Source of the DNA: Thermothielavioides terrestris NRRL 8126
Lineage: Eukaryota; Ascomycota; Sordariomycetes; Sordariales; Chaetomiaceae
DNA length: 64,000 nt
Reading direction: 5' to 3'
NCBI RefSeq assembly: GCF_000226115.1
Contig: NC_016458.1
Location: forward strand, 7,288,001 to 7,352,000
Shown: one piece after another, positions 26,149-39,358 of the stretch
Layout: the number at the start of each line of letters is the position of its first letter
Numbering within the stretch: position 1 is the stretch's first letter
Notes under the pieces: generated by a model
Database searches by the model: none
The model's input: the letters and a program-made list of their open reading frames with translations, nothing else
What the model was told of the DNA's origin: nothing
Program-made: the position numbers and the translations under genes

Positions 26149-29100
26149 GGTACCAGATAGTTTCCTATCTTGAAGTCTACTTTGTACTGCTAGGACGTTC
26201 CCTGCCTCTTGTCGAGGTGAGGTCTATAAAAAGAGCGTTAGTGCCGGCTGGCACACAACCGAGCATACTTTGCCGGAACACACCCTCACCCCGTCCACCC
26301 AATCCCCCTTAACGCACCATGGTATACTGTGTATACGGTGGGAGCCTTTTCGCAGCCCGCCTTGCCCGCCTTCCATGAACATGATCAGCATCGGGGCACG
26401 CGGAGCCGAGGAAAAGCAAATCCCTCTTCGCCTACTTGTCGCTCCCTCCCGGAGCTTTGAACCCCCGGGGGGCAAATTGGGCTCGTAAATGCCAAGATTG
26501 CCTCATGCTGCACGACACAGATTGCTGCATCTGCTGCAACGGTTCCTCTGCTACCTACCTATGCTCCATAGCGGAACCCCCGGTCTTGGCCCTCTGCAGG
26601 AGTCCGGCTTGGCAATTGCTTGACTTGACTACAACCGAGTCAATCCGTGTTTCCGCAGTGGACGTTGTGCGACCCCCAACGGATATTAGTTAGGTGGTTA
26701 GTGTGACAGGCTCCCAATAGCGGTCGCCGATCCTGAATTGGGGGTGTTCTGCCCCTGGAGCTTGTGGGTAGAAAGGGCTGGGTAGGTGTCCATGATGCAA
26801 CGCAATCGGGATATAAAGCTGTTTTTGAGCTGGTGCTGTTCGGTCTTGGAGGAACCACCGGCGTGGCAGCTGAAAGAGGACTCTGAAAATATCCGCCCCC
26901 GGCTTGCCATTGGTAGCTCCTGATGAGCGGTTAAGGAGCGTGTACCGAATCTACTCCTGCGTAGGCGGTTAGGCAGGAATCTGCTAGCTGGAGTAATTCC
27001 GTGTCTGAGTACCGCTGATCTGCAGGTAGTGAATAAGTGAATCTATCGTGCCGTGCGTGTGTGAACTGGGAGGCGAGGGGTAAGAACCTGGGGTGGGGTT
27101 AACGATGCCGGGAGCAGCCGCGCTGAAGCCGAATACCTTGTTAGTGGTAAGCCGCGGGTCTTACATGCCTTAGTTGAGGGCTGCTGCAAGATATCATGGA
27201 CGACAGGATGCTCCAACACCCTTTCGGTCAGCTGGACGTGGATTGCGGGAAGAACACTGCCGACAGCGCTCTTGACCTGGTGGATGTGGAAGATATTTCT
27301 CCTCGGACACATCACCCGTCCGTGGGAGAGCGTCAACAAGTCGCGGATGTTTCGCTCCTGGCATTTGCGGATGGGTCCTGCGGTTGAACAGACTTTCGGC
27401 ATCGTCTTTGGCGCAAGCAGTCCCACAATAACAAGGGAACGGCCCGTTGCCGTGGGGTAAGATCGTTCCCGGACCGGCTGTCGGTGATCGATGGAGGGGC
27501 GGGTAGCAGTAAACACGCGTCCAATCTCAGCCCCCTGTTGAGCACGGCTAGCTGCCGTAGTTGCAACGTAGCCGTAGTAGGAGCAGCGATGGTAGCATGC
27601 CTGGTCCTAAGTCGAGCGGCAGCCGGTGTGGGCAGGTAACATTGGCTGTGATCGACGTGAAAAGAGCGGAGGCAACGCGTTCGGTGCCAACGCTGTGACC
27701 TATGATATGTCCGATTATGGCATCAATGGCGGCACGGGAGTAGGAGCTGTATGAGTAGCAGCGAGGTCCTGCACGAGTGAGCAGAATTTGAGTGGCCGTG
27801 AGGGCTGTGCGACTATCGGGAAGTGTTGTCGGTATGAGATAGACTCCGACTTTTGCGGGCGGCTGTAGCTGCTGCAACTGCGGCGTCCTCCGTGCTTCCC
27901 CAGGGACTCACTAAGAATGGTCAAGAGAACATGGATGGCACAACTAGCCTATGCAAGTCCTGGCAGCTTCGATGCTGCTTCAGATCGCGAACCGCCCGCC
28001 ATCGTGCTTGTTGCAACCTAGGTCTCCAGTCCAAGTCTGAAGGACGACAACTCGGTCAAGGCGGCGTTATTCCCGGCGGCTATCAAGAGGAGGCGGCAAC
28101 GTGGCTGAACAAGTGCCGTGACTTGCCTTCCCAGCTGTCTCTAAGTAATTGCTGCATGTCCTTGAGTCCATTGACATCTGAGAGCCGACCAAGGTTGCAT
28201 TGTCCGTCGGCAGGCCGACAGAGAACGTGGAGAGTTACAGAGTCCATGTTGGATCATAGTTCAGGACAAAGGCAAGCGGAGGGAGGCTGCGTGGTCGGCG
28301 AGGAAGCGACCCTACTTGAAGAAGTTGGAGTTGCGCGATTTCTTCATCTGGGCTTACCAATCGCCAGTCGTCAGGTATCGGTTCTGAGACAGAGCAGCGG
28401 CATTTCGAGGAATCCCGATCCTGCGTCTTGATCGAAACGAAAACGCGGTGCGTACCGAGCAAGCAGACGACGGCAGCGGGGAGGGAAGTACTCGAAAACC
28501 AAGGTCTCCCAGTGTCTTCGAGCAACCATTGGTCGTCATAACGTTATTGAGGTAGCTGCCTGGCCTTGATAAGGCGCCGGCCCGTTACAAGCTCCCGAAG
28601 GTCTTATTGGACGGATGCTGCTTGCCTTAGTCGGCCATGCAAGTGACAAGTGATGGACTGCACTTCCAGGTTGAGTGTCATGGGCATGCCCGCCCCTTGT
28701 CGAAGCAAGCTGCTATGAATGCAGCTAACGAAACTTTGGCCTCGAGGTATTTGCATTGTTGCGCACCTTTCCCCAGGCTGGCCCCCACGCCGCAACCCAC
28801 TAACCTTCGGTGGTAAGTAATGGCAGCTCTTGGCAGCAGCCGTCCCTCACGCTTGGCTCCTGACACACCTTATCAGTGGCTTGGCTGTTCACGTCCAAAC
28901 CACCGAAGTCAACGGTTTCAGCGGGAACGGAAGCTCGTGTCATTCATTGAGCTATAACATCCCGAAGTGTATGGTAATTTTCACCACGTGGTTTGAGCTG
29001 ATGAGCCGCTGCTGGCCACTTACACACAGGTCAGAGAGGTAGGAGAGAGAAATTGTTAGTTCTCTGGGCGGTCCCTTCGTGGGCCGCCGTCAACACAAAC

Positions 29101-30020
29101 CCGGCATTCCTCCACGCGACAACGCCCGCCTTATCTCTCGCGATGATCCGGAGGGGTATGCGCCTTATCTCTGCGCATTTCCCGCCAGCCAGTGGGATCC
29201 TGCATTGCTGGGAACCGTCTCTGTCCCGACTTGTCTGTGCAGGTTGAGCTGCGAGCTGCTTGTCGAGGTTGCCACCCATGCCACCATGCCGCCATGTCGG
29301 AGCGCCGCAGTTCCACCACCCGGCGAAGGGCAATTCTGAAAACCGCGCTCACCCCGCCTTTTGCCTTCTCCCGAGTCGGATCCAGGCCGCCGTGGGAAAG
29401 CCGGGCCAACACGTCGAACCCCATCAATTGTCCCTCGCACGACTCACTCTACACGGTAGTTCTTCGCCTGACCAATGCGATTGCCGCTGCCGATGGGTGG
29501 CGAGCGTAACCGGCCGGCTGAATCCACAAAAAACTGCCTCTTCGCGGCGTCTCGTTGGCGTTTTATAATGTTAACCCACAGTTCCGCACGGGCCTTGACG
29601 AACTGAGGCGTCACCTATGTAGGTACCAAGAAATGTCGGTCGATTGATCGTTCGAGCCTCTTTTACCTTGTTCCAGCTTCCAGGTCTATCCTCGTCGCTC
29701 GCGCCTCTCACGCGAACAGAGGGAATTGTGACTAACATTGCCTCTCCCGGCCCCAACACTAGACCGTGCAAGTGGGCCACCCAAGGCCCAGCGTCGCGCC
29801 CCTTCAGCCAACCCAGAAACAGCCAATTCGTCCGGCGATCGCCCCGCAGTCCCCAACATCTGCTGGTAGGCTGGGCTTCTGACTTCATTCATCCACAACC
29901 TGCAAGGGCAGGACGCGTTCGGAAAACCCATCGCCAGCCCGCCTCGAACCTCCGGCATCGCGGGCTTTCCGCAATCTGCGCCGAACCTGCCGTGAGCTCG
30001 TCGTGTCCACCGCCGCGGCA
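26149..30020. other. long gene-free stretch before the transcription factor gene
   Basis: Nearly 4 kb without a supported gene. Open frames are many but short, on both strands, with no recognisable motif and no plausible splice-joined product. The last few hundred bases are the upstream region of the Zn2Cys6 gene. The sequence has the look of decayed or regulatory DNA rather than coding DNA. Confidence 0.5.
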
Positions 30021-32807
30021 ATGGCTGGCCCCGACACATCCTCGGTCTCGCAGGCGCCGCCGGGCGGACCGGACGGCCACAGCGCCGCCACGTTTACCGA
30101 GCCGTCGGCGCCGTCGCCGTCCAAGAAGAAACCACGGCGTGGTGCTGAGCCCGCCAACCAGAAGCGGAGATGCGTGAGCACGGCATGCATCGCCTGTCGC
30201 AAGCGAAAATCCAAGTGCGACGGCGCCGTGCCGAGCTGTGCGGCGTGCGCCAGCGTCTACGGCACCGAGTGCGTCTACGACCCGAACTCGGACCACCGTC
30301 GGAAGGGCGTATACCGCGAAAAGACGGATATCATGAAGGCGCAGAGTTCGACGCTCCAGATCCTGATCGAGGCCATCCTGAATGCCGCCGAGGAGGACGT
30401 GCCGGCCATCGTGCACAAGATCCGCAACTGCAACAGCCTCGACGCCGTGGCCGAATCCATCCTCAAGAAAGAGCTGTCCGAGAACGAAGACGATGGCAGC
30501 GGGGACGGGGACGCCGGTCGTATGGACGAAGAATACACCACTGCCAACCAGCCCGTCGAGGGCGAGAGGGAACTTGCCCGCAAGATGGGCGAGCTGCGCC
30601 TGGAGAACGGCACTCTTCGCTACATCGGCGGCACGTCTCACCTGATTTACCTGGGGGATGCGGCGGACGCTCCCGACGAGCCGGAATCCAAAAGCGTTGT
30701 CTTATCCAGCGAGGACCCGACCATCAGCTGGACTGATGTCACCAAGGACCCGCAATTGATTGTCCATCTCATCAACATGTACTTCACTTGGCACTATCCT
30801 TACTTCGCCACTCTCTCCAAATCCCTTTTCTACAGGGACTTCCTCAAGGGGAAGCCACGGACGCAACCGAGATCCACCGTGTACTGCTCACCGTTGCTGG
30901 TCAACGCCATGTTAGCCCTCGGCTGTCACTTCACCAGCGTGGCGGGCGCCTTTGCTGTGCCCGGGGACAGCAAGACAAAGGGCGACCATTTCTTTGCCGA
31001 GGCGAAGCGGTTGATAGTGGAGAACGACGAGTACGCCCGGCCCCGGCTCACGACGGTGCAGGCCCTGGCGCTCATGTCGGTCCGCGAAGCCGGCTGTGGC
31101 CGGGAGGCCAACGGGTGGGTGTACAGCGGCATGAGCTTTCGCATGGCGCAGGACATCGGGCTCAACCTGAACCTCGGAGCGGCGCAGAAGGACCAGGGCG
31201 CGCTCGACGAGCAAGAGGTCGACGCTCGCCGGATCACGTTCTGGGGCTGTTTCCTATTCGATAAGTGCTGGTCCAACTACCTCGGCCGCTTGCCCCAGCT
31301 TCCCAAGAACACGTACAATGTCCCCAAATACGACGTCTTCCCGGACGAGGATGCCGAGTCGTGGTCGCCGTACACGGACAGCGGGTTTGACCCATCATGC
31401 AAGCAGCCTTCAAGGACAAGGGCGGTCGGCCTGCACCTCAGCACGCTGTGCGATATTAGCAGCGACCTGCTGTTGTTTTTCTACCACCCCAACCACATCG
31501 GACGGTCCAGTGGCAAGAACGTCGAGCTGAAGAAGCTCAGCGAGCTCCACCGCCGTCTGGAGGAGTGGAAGAAGGGACTGCCGAACGAATTTGAGCCGAA
31601 GGACGGCCAGCTGCCCCATGTCATTCTGATGCAGTAAGAATCGACGCCTCCCACCACAAGCCTCCAGACGAACTGGATAGAAAATGCTGACAAAATCAAA
31701 AGCATGTTTTTCCATTTACAATACATCCACCTATTCAAGGCCTTTCTTAAATACACCCCAGCAACTTCGCCGTTGCCGGCGCACGTCTCCCCGTGGCGGA
31801 TGTGCGGCGCGAATGCCGGCGCCATCTCGAAGCTCATGCGCTTGTACAAGAAGCTGTACGACTTGCGGCAGATCTGCAACATCGCCGTGTACATGATACA
31901 GACTGCCTGCACGATACACATCCTGCACTTGCCCGAAAAGACAGCCAAGCGGGACATTATCCATGGCGTCAAGCACCTGGAGGAAATCGCTGAGGATTGG
32001 CTGTGCGCCCGGCGGGCACTCAGCACTGTGAGCGTGTTGGCGCGGAAGTGGAAGGTCGAGATGCCAGAAGAGGCTGCCCTTGTGCTGCAGCGTGCCGACG
32101 AAAAGTACGGGACCGTCAGTGTCTCCGACGTCCCTTCACCAAACCGATCAGTATCCTCTGGCGCGACATCGCCGAAATCGCCGTCAGTTATAGGGCCGGA
32201 AAAGTCTACCCCGCCGAACCAGCACAGCAAAACGGCTCCCCAGCCGATGACGCTCGATATGCCGACGTCGACGATGTCTTCGGACGTGCTCAGCAGCTTG
32301 ACAGCGTCGAGCATGCCGCCGACTTTGCCAAACATCCAGAGCCAGAACGCGCGGCAAATGGGGCAACCCATCACCACTACCTCGTTGCCCATGAACGACC
32401 CGCTCTCAACCATCAACTCGTGGGCCGTCTCACCCGTGACGCGGAGTATGCCCAGCTATACGCAGGCTTTTGCGCCTATCCATGCGCATACCAGTATGGC
32501 GCCGCAACCGTCATCGCGGTCCGCCCACGGCGCCCGCCAGGTGACTCCCAGCTCCCTCTACGCCATTGACGGGCAGGACTGGTACATCAAGGACGGTGTC
32601 AACTGGCAGCAGAACTTCCAGACCTGGGGCCTTGGCGCCGGCGCCAACCGGCAGTCGAATCCGAACGGAAGCAGCAGCAGCGCCGCGAACAGTGGGGTGA
32701 ACGATCCCTCCATGTTTGTCTTCCAGGGGGTGAACATGAATGATGTGGATCCGGGGTTCGACTCGATGGGCCTGGGCAGCTTGGATCATCTGTCCGGGTT
32801 AGACTAG
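30021..32807 (+). CDS. Zn2Cys6 transcription factor with fungal middle-homology domain
   Basis: Two exons: 30021-31633 and 31703-32807, giving 905 residues. The binuclear zinc cluster has Cys at 56, 59, 66, 73, 76 and 84, preceded by a basic KKKPRRG patch and followed by the linker SDHRRKGVYREK and a short helix (residues about 105-150). The fungal transcription-factor middle-homology region covers about 235-600 (INMYFTWHYPYFATL, FRMAQDIGLNLNL, ITFWGCFLFDKCW). The intron splits a His codon and its removal gives ILMHMFFHLQYIHLF. The C-terminal 250 residues are Ser/Thr/Pro-rich and probably an activation region. It is a nuclear DNA-binding regulator; such proteins are often auto-annotated as NirA-like, but I cannot assign a pathway. 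It is the last gene before the AT-rich repeat block. Confidence 0.88.
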
Positions 32808-33899
32808 CTAGGTCTACATTTGACCAAAAAAAAGCTGGCGTTCTGCGGATATGGACATGGGGAGGAATGTATCATGAGCTGGGCTCGGTGTTCTGGGTCG
32901 GGAAATGCATGGGGCAGGCGCGCTGACTACAGGAGCGGGTCGGGTCGGGATACCATCTCTTGTGTTCGGCTGTGGCAAGTAGGGACGGGATTATGGGCAC
33001 TGTTTAGACGCATTGTATGTATACTATCGCTATGGAACAGAGTTAGCCGTGAAGTTGTCTATATCAAGACTCCGAACAACGCAAATCTATCCAACTCAAC
33101 TCAATCAACTTCAACGCAATTTAACGCAATTTGGCCCTGTTGGCAATCAAATATAGCTCTGGATTTGAGTTGATTGAATTGTCTATTTGCTAAGACCGTA
33201 TACCTCGCTAAGATGCTTCCTAGCCACATCACCAGCCACTATAGCCACTGCCAGCTGCTCTGTTATTTCCCATCTTCTAGGCTTGGCATTGCAAACGGAG
33301 CTAGTCCTAAAGACGTACCGCATCACTATACTACGATTTTAACTGAGCCAACCGTGTTATAGCACGTGCGTAAACTGCTATCGAGTAGAAGCCGGCATAC
33401 TTCTAAGACGGAGTAAGCACCTAGAACCTAGAAGCTTGTATCTATAACGTGCGATATAACGTATATACTCGGAGCCTAGGAACTATAGCTAAAAAGGTAA
33501 GTAGTCGCCTACCGAGGCAGAGGAAGATTCCTAATCTTCTAAGGATTAGCCTCTAATTATAATAGAAGACGTATTTAGATAGTGTCGCCTTAGAGACTAC
33601 AATTACTTGCCCTAGTCACTGCTATAGTACTATTGTACTTCTCTACCTTGAAGTATCTTACTAATAGTACTTAAAGACTTCTATTATAGATTCTAATCTT
33701 TCTTCCTCTATTAGCTAAGATACTATTCGTTTATAGTACCTCGACTTAGATACCTATATCCTTATTCTACTTATCGCTATTAATCACTGTTAATTTGCTT
33801 ATAAATCTAATACAACTTTATAATTCTAAAACAAGGTCTTTTCCTAGCTTTTACTATCTATCTCCTTCACCTCCTAATGTTCTATTGTAAAGAGAGACA
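32808..33899. other. boundary between gene block and AT-rich repeat block
   Basis: Composition changes within a few hundred bases from GC-rich to AT-rich with abundant TA and few CA/TG. No gene is supported; the open frame at 33174-33362 has no recognisable content. From about 33.4 kb the sequence is RIP-like but I cannot assign it to an element until gag-like sequence appears near 34 kb. Confidence 0.5.
33097..33181. repeat. imperfect inverted repeat at the composition boundary
   Basis: CAACTCAATCAACT at 33097-33110 and its complement with one G-to-A difference (AGTTGATTGAATTG) at 33168-33181, 57 bases apart. Could be the end of a decayed DNA transposon or a transcription-end hairpin. Confidence 0.4.
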
Positions 33900-34952
33900 C
33901 TCTCTATAAGGGATCTACTATAGAGGGTATAGGCCTATATTACTTAGCTTTAGGCCTTAAAGGAGCTTAAAGACTAGGAGTAGGAATTACTTTAGTTGTT
34001 AAGAATAGGCGAGTCGTCTAGTAAACGGAAGAGGAATAGTGCTAGATTAACCAACGATAGTAAGAATAAAAGGTAGGATCGCTAAGCTATTAAAGTTAAG
34101 AACATTATACTATTAGAAGAGAATATTACTTTTCAAAAACGTTAGATTTAGCTTTAAGATCTTTATTAAGCCTTTAAAAGTAACTTTAAACACTTTAAAA
34201 TAAAAAAGAATTAGATCTTCTTTACTATTAATAAGATAAAGTAAATGCTATATACCTACTAGTATAGCTACTACAATAACTTATTAAAAGAAGAATAAGT
34301 AGTAGCAAAGTCGATATAGAGGGTCTTTAAAGACTAGACTACTTTATATATCAAGGACCTTGCTAATAGTTAGTCGGAAATCACTAAGGCTATAGACTAG
34401 GCAAAGCAACGAGAGAGCTAGAGCCCTTTGAACTTTTACCAATACCTTAATTCCTTAGAGGCCTAGACTAAGCGCTAAGATAATAAGAAATGGGCTTTCC
34501 TATTCTACTCTAAGTTATCGTTATAGATTTAGTTATATATCGACTAATACTTCTTCGAAAAACCTAAGACCTATAAGGCTATAGTTTAGCTAATAACTTA
34601 GATTTAGAACATTAAGTAGTGTAATACTTACTAGAGACCTTTGAAAGTCGATCAAGGATCTAGGCGGCCCTTCGATTATAGATAGCGAAGTCGAGGGCAA
34701 TCTATACGTTAGGATCGTTATAGTTAGCCCTACTTTAACAACGTAGTAGGGAAAGAAAAGTAGAGCTATAACGATAAGAAGATAAAGGATAAGAGTAATA
34801 ATTCCTTTACCTATTAGACCTATAGCAAGATAGGTTACTTCTTCTACAACTGCCTAGAGAAGCCTAAAGGCGTAGGTAAAGTTAGAGGTATAAGATGTTA
34901 AGGCTATAGAGGTACTTGTTATACCCTAAGAACCAAGTATAATGAATTAGGG
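33900..34952 (+). pseudogene. element H: RIP-degraded gag of an LTR retrotransposon
   Basis: Reading TAG as Gln or Trp gives a gag-like protein (SPLNFYQYLNSLEAQ, WAFLFYSKLSLQIQLYI) followed by an Arg-rich region and a ruined zinc knuckle TYSKIGYFFYNCLEKPKG, where Cys codons have become Tyr (TGT/TGC to TAT/TAC), as RIP produces. The frame stops abruptly at the TGATAGAC that starts element F, so H was probably the first element and F landed in it. Its own LTR and pol are not visible; pol, if present, would lie right of the window. Confidence 0.5.
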
Positions 34953-35402
34953 TGATAGACTGCCTAGACATAGGGACCTAGTTTTTCTATTCGTTTCAGT
35001 GCATTGCATTCGTTGCCAGGGGGGTCTAGCCCTCTGATCATATATATTTAAGTGGGCTAAGCCCATCTTCTTTATTATAAAGCAAGACATCAAGTAGTTG
35101 TCAATATACGTTCGTAGACACTACGTTGGTAGTTCTCCTTCTTCTAGGAAGGCTGTTAAGCCTCTCCTTTTGTTATCCTACCTCTATCTAGACGATAGGC
35201 ATTCGAGCTATTGAGCTCTAACTATATTCTTATTGTCTTCTATCTTTTCTACTATATTCTACTAGATGTACCTAAGCTATATATCTTCTTCTTAGAAGAT
35301 ATCCTTCCTACTACTCGATACGTACTATCTTTATCTGTCTAGAGGGGCACTACATTCCTCTAGGAGCTATCTTATACGCCTAGTCCTAGGTATAGTAGAG
35401 TA
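34953..35402 (+). repeat. probable 5' LTR of element F
   Basis: Starts TGATAGAC. The right limit is a guess: a TA (RIP-altered CA) just before GGTTGGTATAGAGG, which resembles the initiator-Met primer-binding site TGGTATCAGAG with one base missing. The partner LTR is outside the window, so limits cannot be verified. Confidence 0.4.
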
Positions 35403-38400
35403 GGTTGGTATAGAGGTTTTACACTATTTCAAATAGGGGCTTAATCAGGGAAGAGCTTAGCTCTATATTTAAACGGGATAGTATAGACTACAAAGTCTTC
35501 TAAGATTATAGAACTATACAATGCTATATTGATAGCTATATAACGACGATATAGCCAACTTATTAAGGCTCTAGTATACTAATACTAGTATCTCTAGAAG
35601 GCGTAGAAACCTATTGAGGCGTATATATTCTAGAGGTCTATTGAGACCTTGTCCTAGGAGACCTTCCTTTGCCTAGACGGTATAGAGCATCGAAAAGATA
35701 TCCTATTATCCCTAATACTTCGAAGACCTATTAAGGCTTCGTCATTATTAACGTAGTAGTTATAAAACGCTAACCTAATTGAAAGACAATAGTTCTATTC
35801 TCCTAAATAGAGATAAGGGTAGAATTTTCATCAATTGTCATTTTCTTCTCTAGTCTAACTAAACTAGTTATAAAAACGGTTAAGCGTAGTAGCTACTTAC
35901 GAGCTTCTAAGCTTAGGGCTATACCTTTGCGATACTTAGCTCTTTCTAATAATATATCTAGCACTATTTTATATTAGATATAAGGTTTTAGTATAGACGT
36001 TTACTTTTCTTCTTAAGAGCTATACTCTTATCGCTATTACACTAGTTAGGTTTGATATATTAGTTGCTAAGGGTATCTAGGTAATCTATAAAGAACCTAT
36101 AGTCATCCTTTGAGGCCTTTAGACTATATATTCCAAAAGAACCTAGCTTCTTAAAAGGTTTTCTTCCTCTGGACAGACATCGAAAGAGTCGACATTTCTA
36201 TAGAAGTATATATATTAGTCTTTTTATAGTTTATCGATATAGTCGTTGCCTTTTTCAAAGACGATAGCTAAACGCCTAATAACTAGACTCTAGCAACATA
36301 TATATACACTGTCTATAGAAGCTCTAGGAATCCTATCAACCTCTATAACACTATCAATCCTAACACCAACCTCCGAGGGAGAGTCCAAGGACATATCTGT
36401 CTTATAGCCTTTCTAAGTCTCTCTGAAGCTAAAGCTCTAAAGAAGATGACTGAGTACATTCTTGCTACTACGCTTAGTACAACCTTTCTAACCCTAGCGA
36501 AGGCTAGCCTTTAAAGCCGCTTCTCTAGTCAGAATACTATACAATAGATCGAGACCTTCGAGGAGATATATAAGGCTTATTAGATTACTAATAACAAGAC
36601 CTATATATATCTATTTAAGCTTTAGTATAATACTACGATCTAGCCTATTATCTGTCACTAGGAGAAAAAAGACTAAAAGACCTAGGCTATTTTCAAGGCT
36701 AAGTTCCTAAAGCGCTAGAAAGGCGACGATCCTAAGTAGTATAGTGATAGAGGTTACCTTTATAATCTAATTAAAGGGAGATACTAGCTAGTTAGCAAGG
36801 TTATCTACAACTACTTTGAGTTAATCAACTATATATATACTATTGCCTCTACTAAAGTTCGTAAGGAGCTATAGTATATAATCGTTCCAACTATATAATA
36901 TATACTTGATTAACAGATCTAGGTAGCTCTTAAGGACTACTAGCGTACTCTAAAGAAGGACGACAAGGACTCCATCTATACTACAAAGTAGATAGACTTC
37001 CTCGAGTTCGTTTAGGATACTCTTTAAAAGGGTCTTAATATAAGAGACCTCTTCCTTAAGACTTATAAGCGTAAGATCGATCTATAGAAGTACTACTCGC
37101 CTTTGGCTACGCCTACTATTAAGACGACTCCTAAGTTATAGAAGCAAGAAAAGGAGAAGCTAAAGAAAGCTCTTATACCTACGCTCAACGATATTAACGA
37201 TTTAGCTAATTAGCTCTAACATCTATATATCTAGAAGTAGAAGATCGCCAAGTAGTTTAAACAGAAGATCGAGGCCCTCCGTTTATATAGAATCGATTCT
37301 ACTCCTAATAAGATCGAGGTTCTCCGAAAATATTTCTAATAGCAAAGCTATTTATAGAAGAGATGTATTAGCTTCGTCATTAGCTTATATATTGATAGTC
37401 GTCCTCCTAGCTATAGTAGACCTATAAGCTCTAGCTATTACTACTATTGTAGCAACTCTAACTATATAGTCCTCGAGTATATAGAAGCTATAAAAGCTAT
37501 AGCTATAAGTCTAATATATCGTAAAGGTATAGACTACTGCCTTGGCGATAGGAGTAAAAAGGGCTATACGCTAGCTAAGACGATCACCTTTACAAAGGCA
37601 GATATTAATAATATATAAAAGGTTGGCAAGATCGGCTAGCTCGTTCTTATATATATAGCCTATTGCCTATAATATAACAGTTATCCTATATACTAAGTAT
37701 ACTATCGCGAGTATAAGCGCCTAAATAGCTACCTATTCAAGCTAGATATATCCCTAGTACTAAACAAGTACTACCTCTAGTAGCCTAAGCTATATTAGAA
37801 GCCTACGACCGTCTAGACAACGATTAATCGTCTTATATACAAAGGGGAGTCTAAACTCACCTCCGCCTTCTATTATATAGCGTCTAATCAGTTGTCGTTT
37901 TATATAATCCTATTAGAGGGAGGTTATATCTTAACTTAGAAGGTTGTCCTACGACCTACACTAAAGGCTAACAAATTCCGCTAACTACCTTTTCCTCTCT
38001 CCAACTAGACTAAGAGGGAAGCTAAAGAGGAAGCGGACAAGGAAGTAGAGACTATACTTCAAGGTATATCGCCTACTAAACGTCGGTTCGCTAAGGATAA
38101 AAGGGAAGACGATATCTAGATAGGTAGTACTCCTATACCTCTAGCAGAGCCTCTTTATATAACTATCTTTAAGAACCTAGCTACAACGAATTATATAAAA
38201 AAAGAGGAGCTATAGTCTAAGCTACCTATACCAAAGGTTACTATATTGCCTCTATATATAAAGGATACAATCTATACTACAATACAAGCGAAGACTAGTC
38301 TAACCCTTGACGACTTAGTCTATATCTCACCTAAGTACAAGAACGTTCTAATTATATATTTATAGGGCATTTCCGCTAATATCGAGGTTATCGACTATAA

Positions 38401-39109
38401 GGGGTCTAGTATTCCTAAGCCTAATGGACTAGCTACTATATTGAAAGATATAAAGGTTTATATATAGGCTCTATATACTAATGTAAATACGTTTAGTAGC
38501 CCTTGCTCTAGCTAGACGAAGACGGTTCTAGCGATCTTCGGAGTTACTAAGGATAGTATATAGAGTATCTATATAGGAAGCCTCTAAGAGTGTTAGATTT
38601 ATAAAGATCCGCCTAGAGACGTTGACAATTGTATCTACACCCTGCTCTAGAAGTCTATTTCAACGCTTTTAGTCTTATAGCGTATAGAACTTAGTGTAAT
38701 AACAAGAGTATAGTCGCTTCCCACTCTATATATCCAATTCGAGAAAGGTCATTATAATAAGTATCTCGCCCTAATCGACTCTAGTTCAAAGTATAACTAT
38801 ATCTCAATAAGCGTTGTCAAGAAGTATATACTGCTATACTAGCCTACTAAGGTCGTTTTAAAGGGTCTTTACAACTTAGCACCATTTTTTAAAGAGACCT
38901 AGGTCACTCTTTACCTAGGCGGAGTCGGCATCAACCTTTATTTCTTTGTAACTAAGGACACTACTAGTAGGTATAAAGCAATCCTTAGTATACTATTCGT
39001 CAAAGATACTGCTCTAACCTTCAATTACTACGATAGCAACTTAATCACTGTCAATCTACTTATAGAAGGAAAGATAGTCTAGATATATATCATCTCTAAG
39101 AAGATTACC
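34953..39109 (+). mobile_element. element F, left part: Ty3/gypsy LTR, gag and protease, RIP-degraded
   Basis: Begins with an LTR-like TGATAGACTGCC. With TAG read as Gln/Trp, a long gag-type frame runs from about 36.3 to 39.1 kb (MTEYILATTLSTTFLTLA, EEIYKAYQITNNKTYIYLF), with a knuckle relic YYYYCSNSNYIVLEY near 37.44 kb and an aspartic-protease-like ALIDSSSKYNYI near 38.78 kb. It ends at TTACC, the target site duplicated around element G, and resumes at 55727 with RT sequence. Dozens of in-frame TAG codons mean it is dead. Confidence 0.65.
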
Positions 39110-39358
39110 TATAACGTGCTAGCCTTATAGCGTCTGCAGATAAGTGTACAATGTTTTATTCAACTACCTTAATGAAGGAAAAAGGAGAAGTATAGGCTAT
39201 AGTCCCTACGTACAGAGTTTTTCAGGGGCTTGCGAAGTAGGTTTAGACCGACGTTATTCTAGGCGTAAGGCGAGCTAGCTATAGGTCTATCCTAGGGCCG
39301 CTACGGATCCTGGGCATAGCCCTATATACCTAGCCCAGGTATAGCCTAGTCTATAATA
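39110..39358 (-). repeat. 3' LTR of element G
   Basis: 249 bases, same length as the copy at 55473-55721 and nearly co-linear, differing mostly by RIP-type transitions. Ends on the plus strand are TATAACG and ...CTATAATA, that is TG..CA in element sense after RIP. A purine-rich tract (plus-strand TACCCCCCTTGCCC, 39359-39372) adjoins it on the internal side, as required for the 3' LTR of a minus-strand element. Confidence 0.85.

Noticed and set aside
27853..28431. Plus-strand frame of 192 codons
   Set aside because: No motif, odd composition and overlapping equally long frames on the other strand; no splice-supported extension.
39110..39358. Shared 249-base segment as evidence of two independent copies of element F
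   Set aside because: The TSD TTACC and the purine tract show that the two copies are the LTRs of one minus-strand element G, and that F on both sides is one element.
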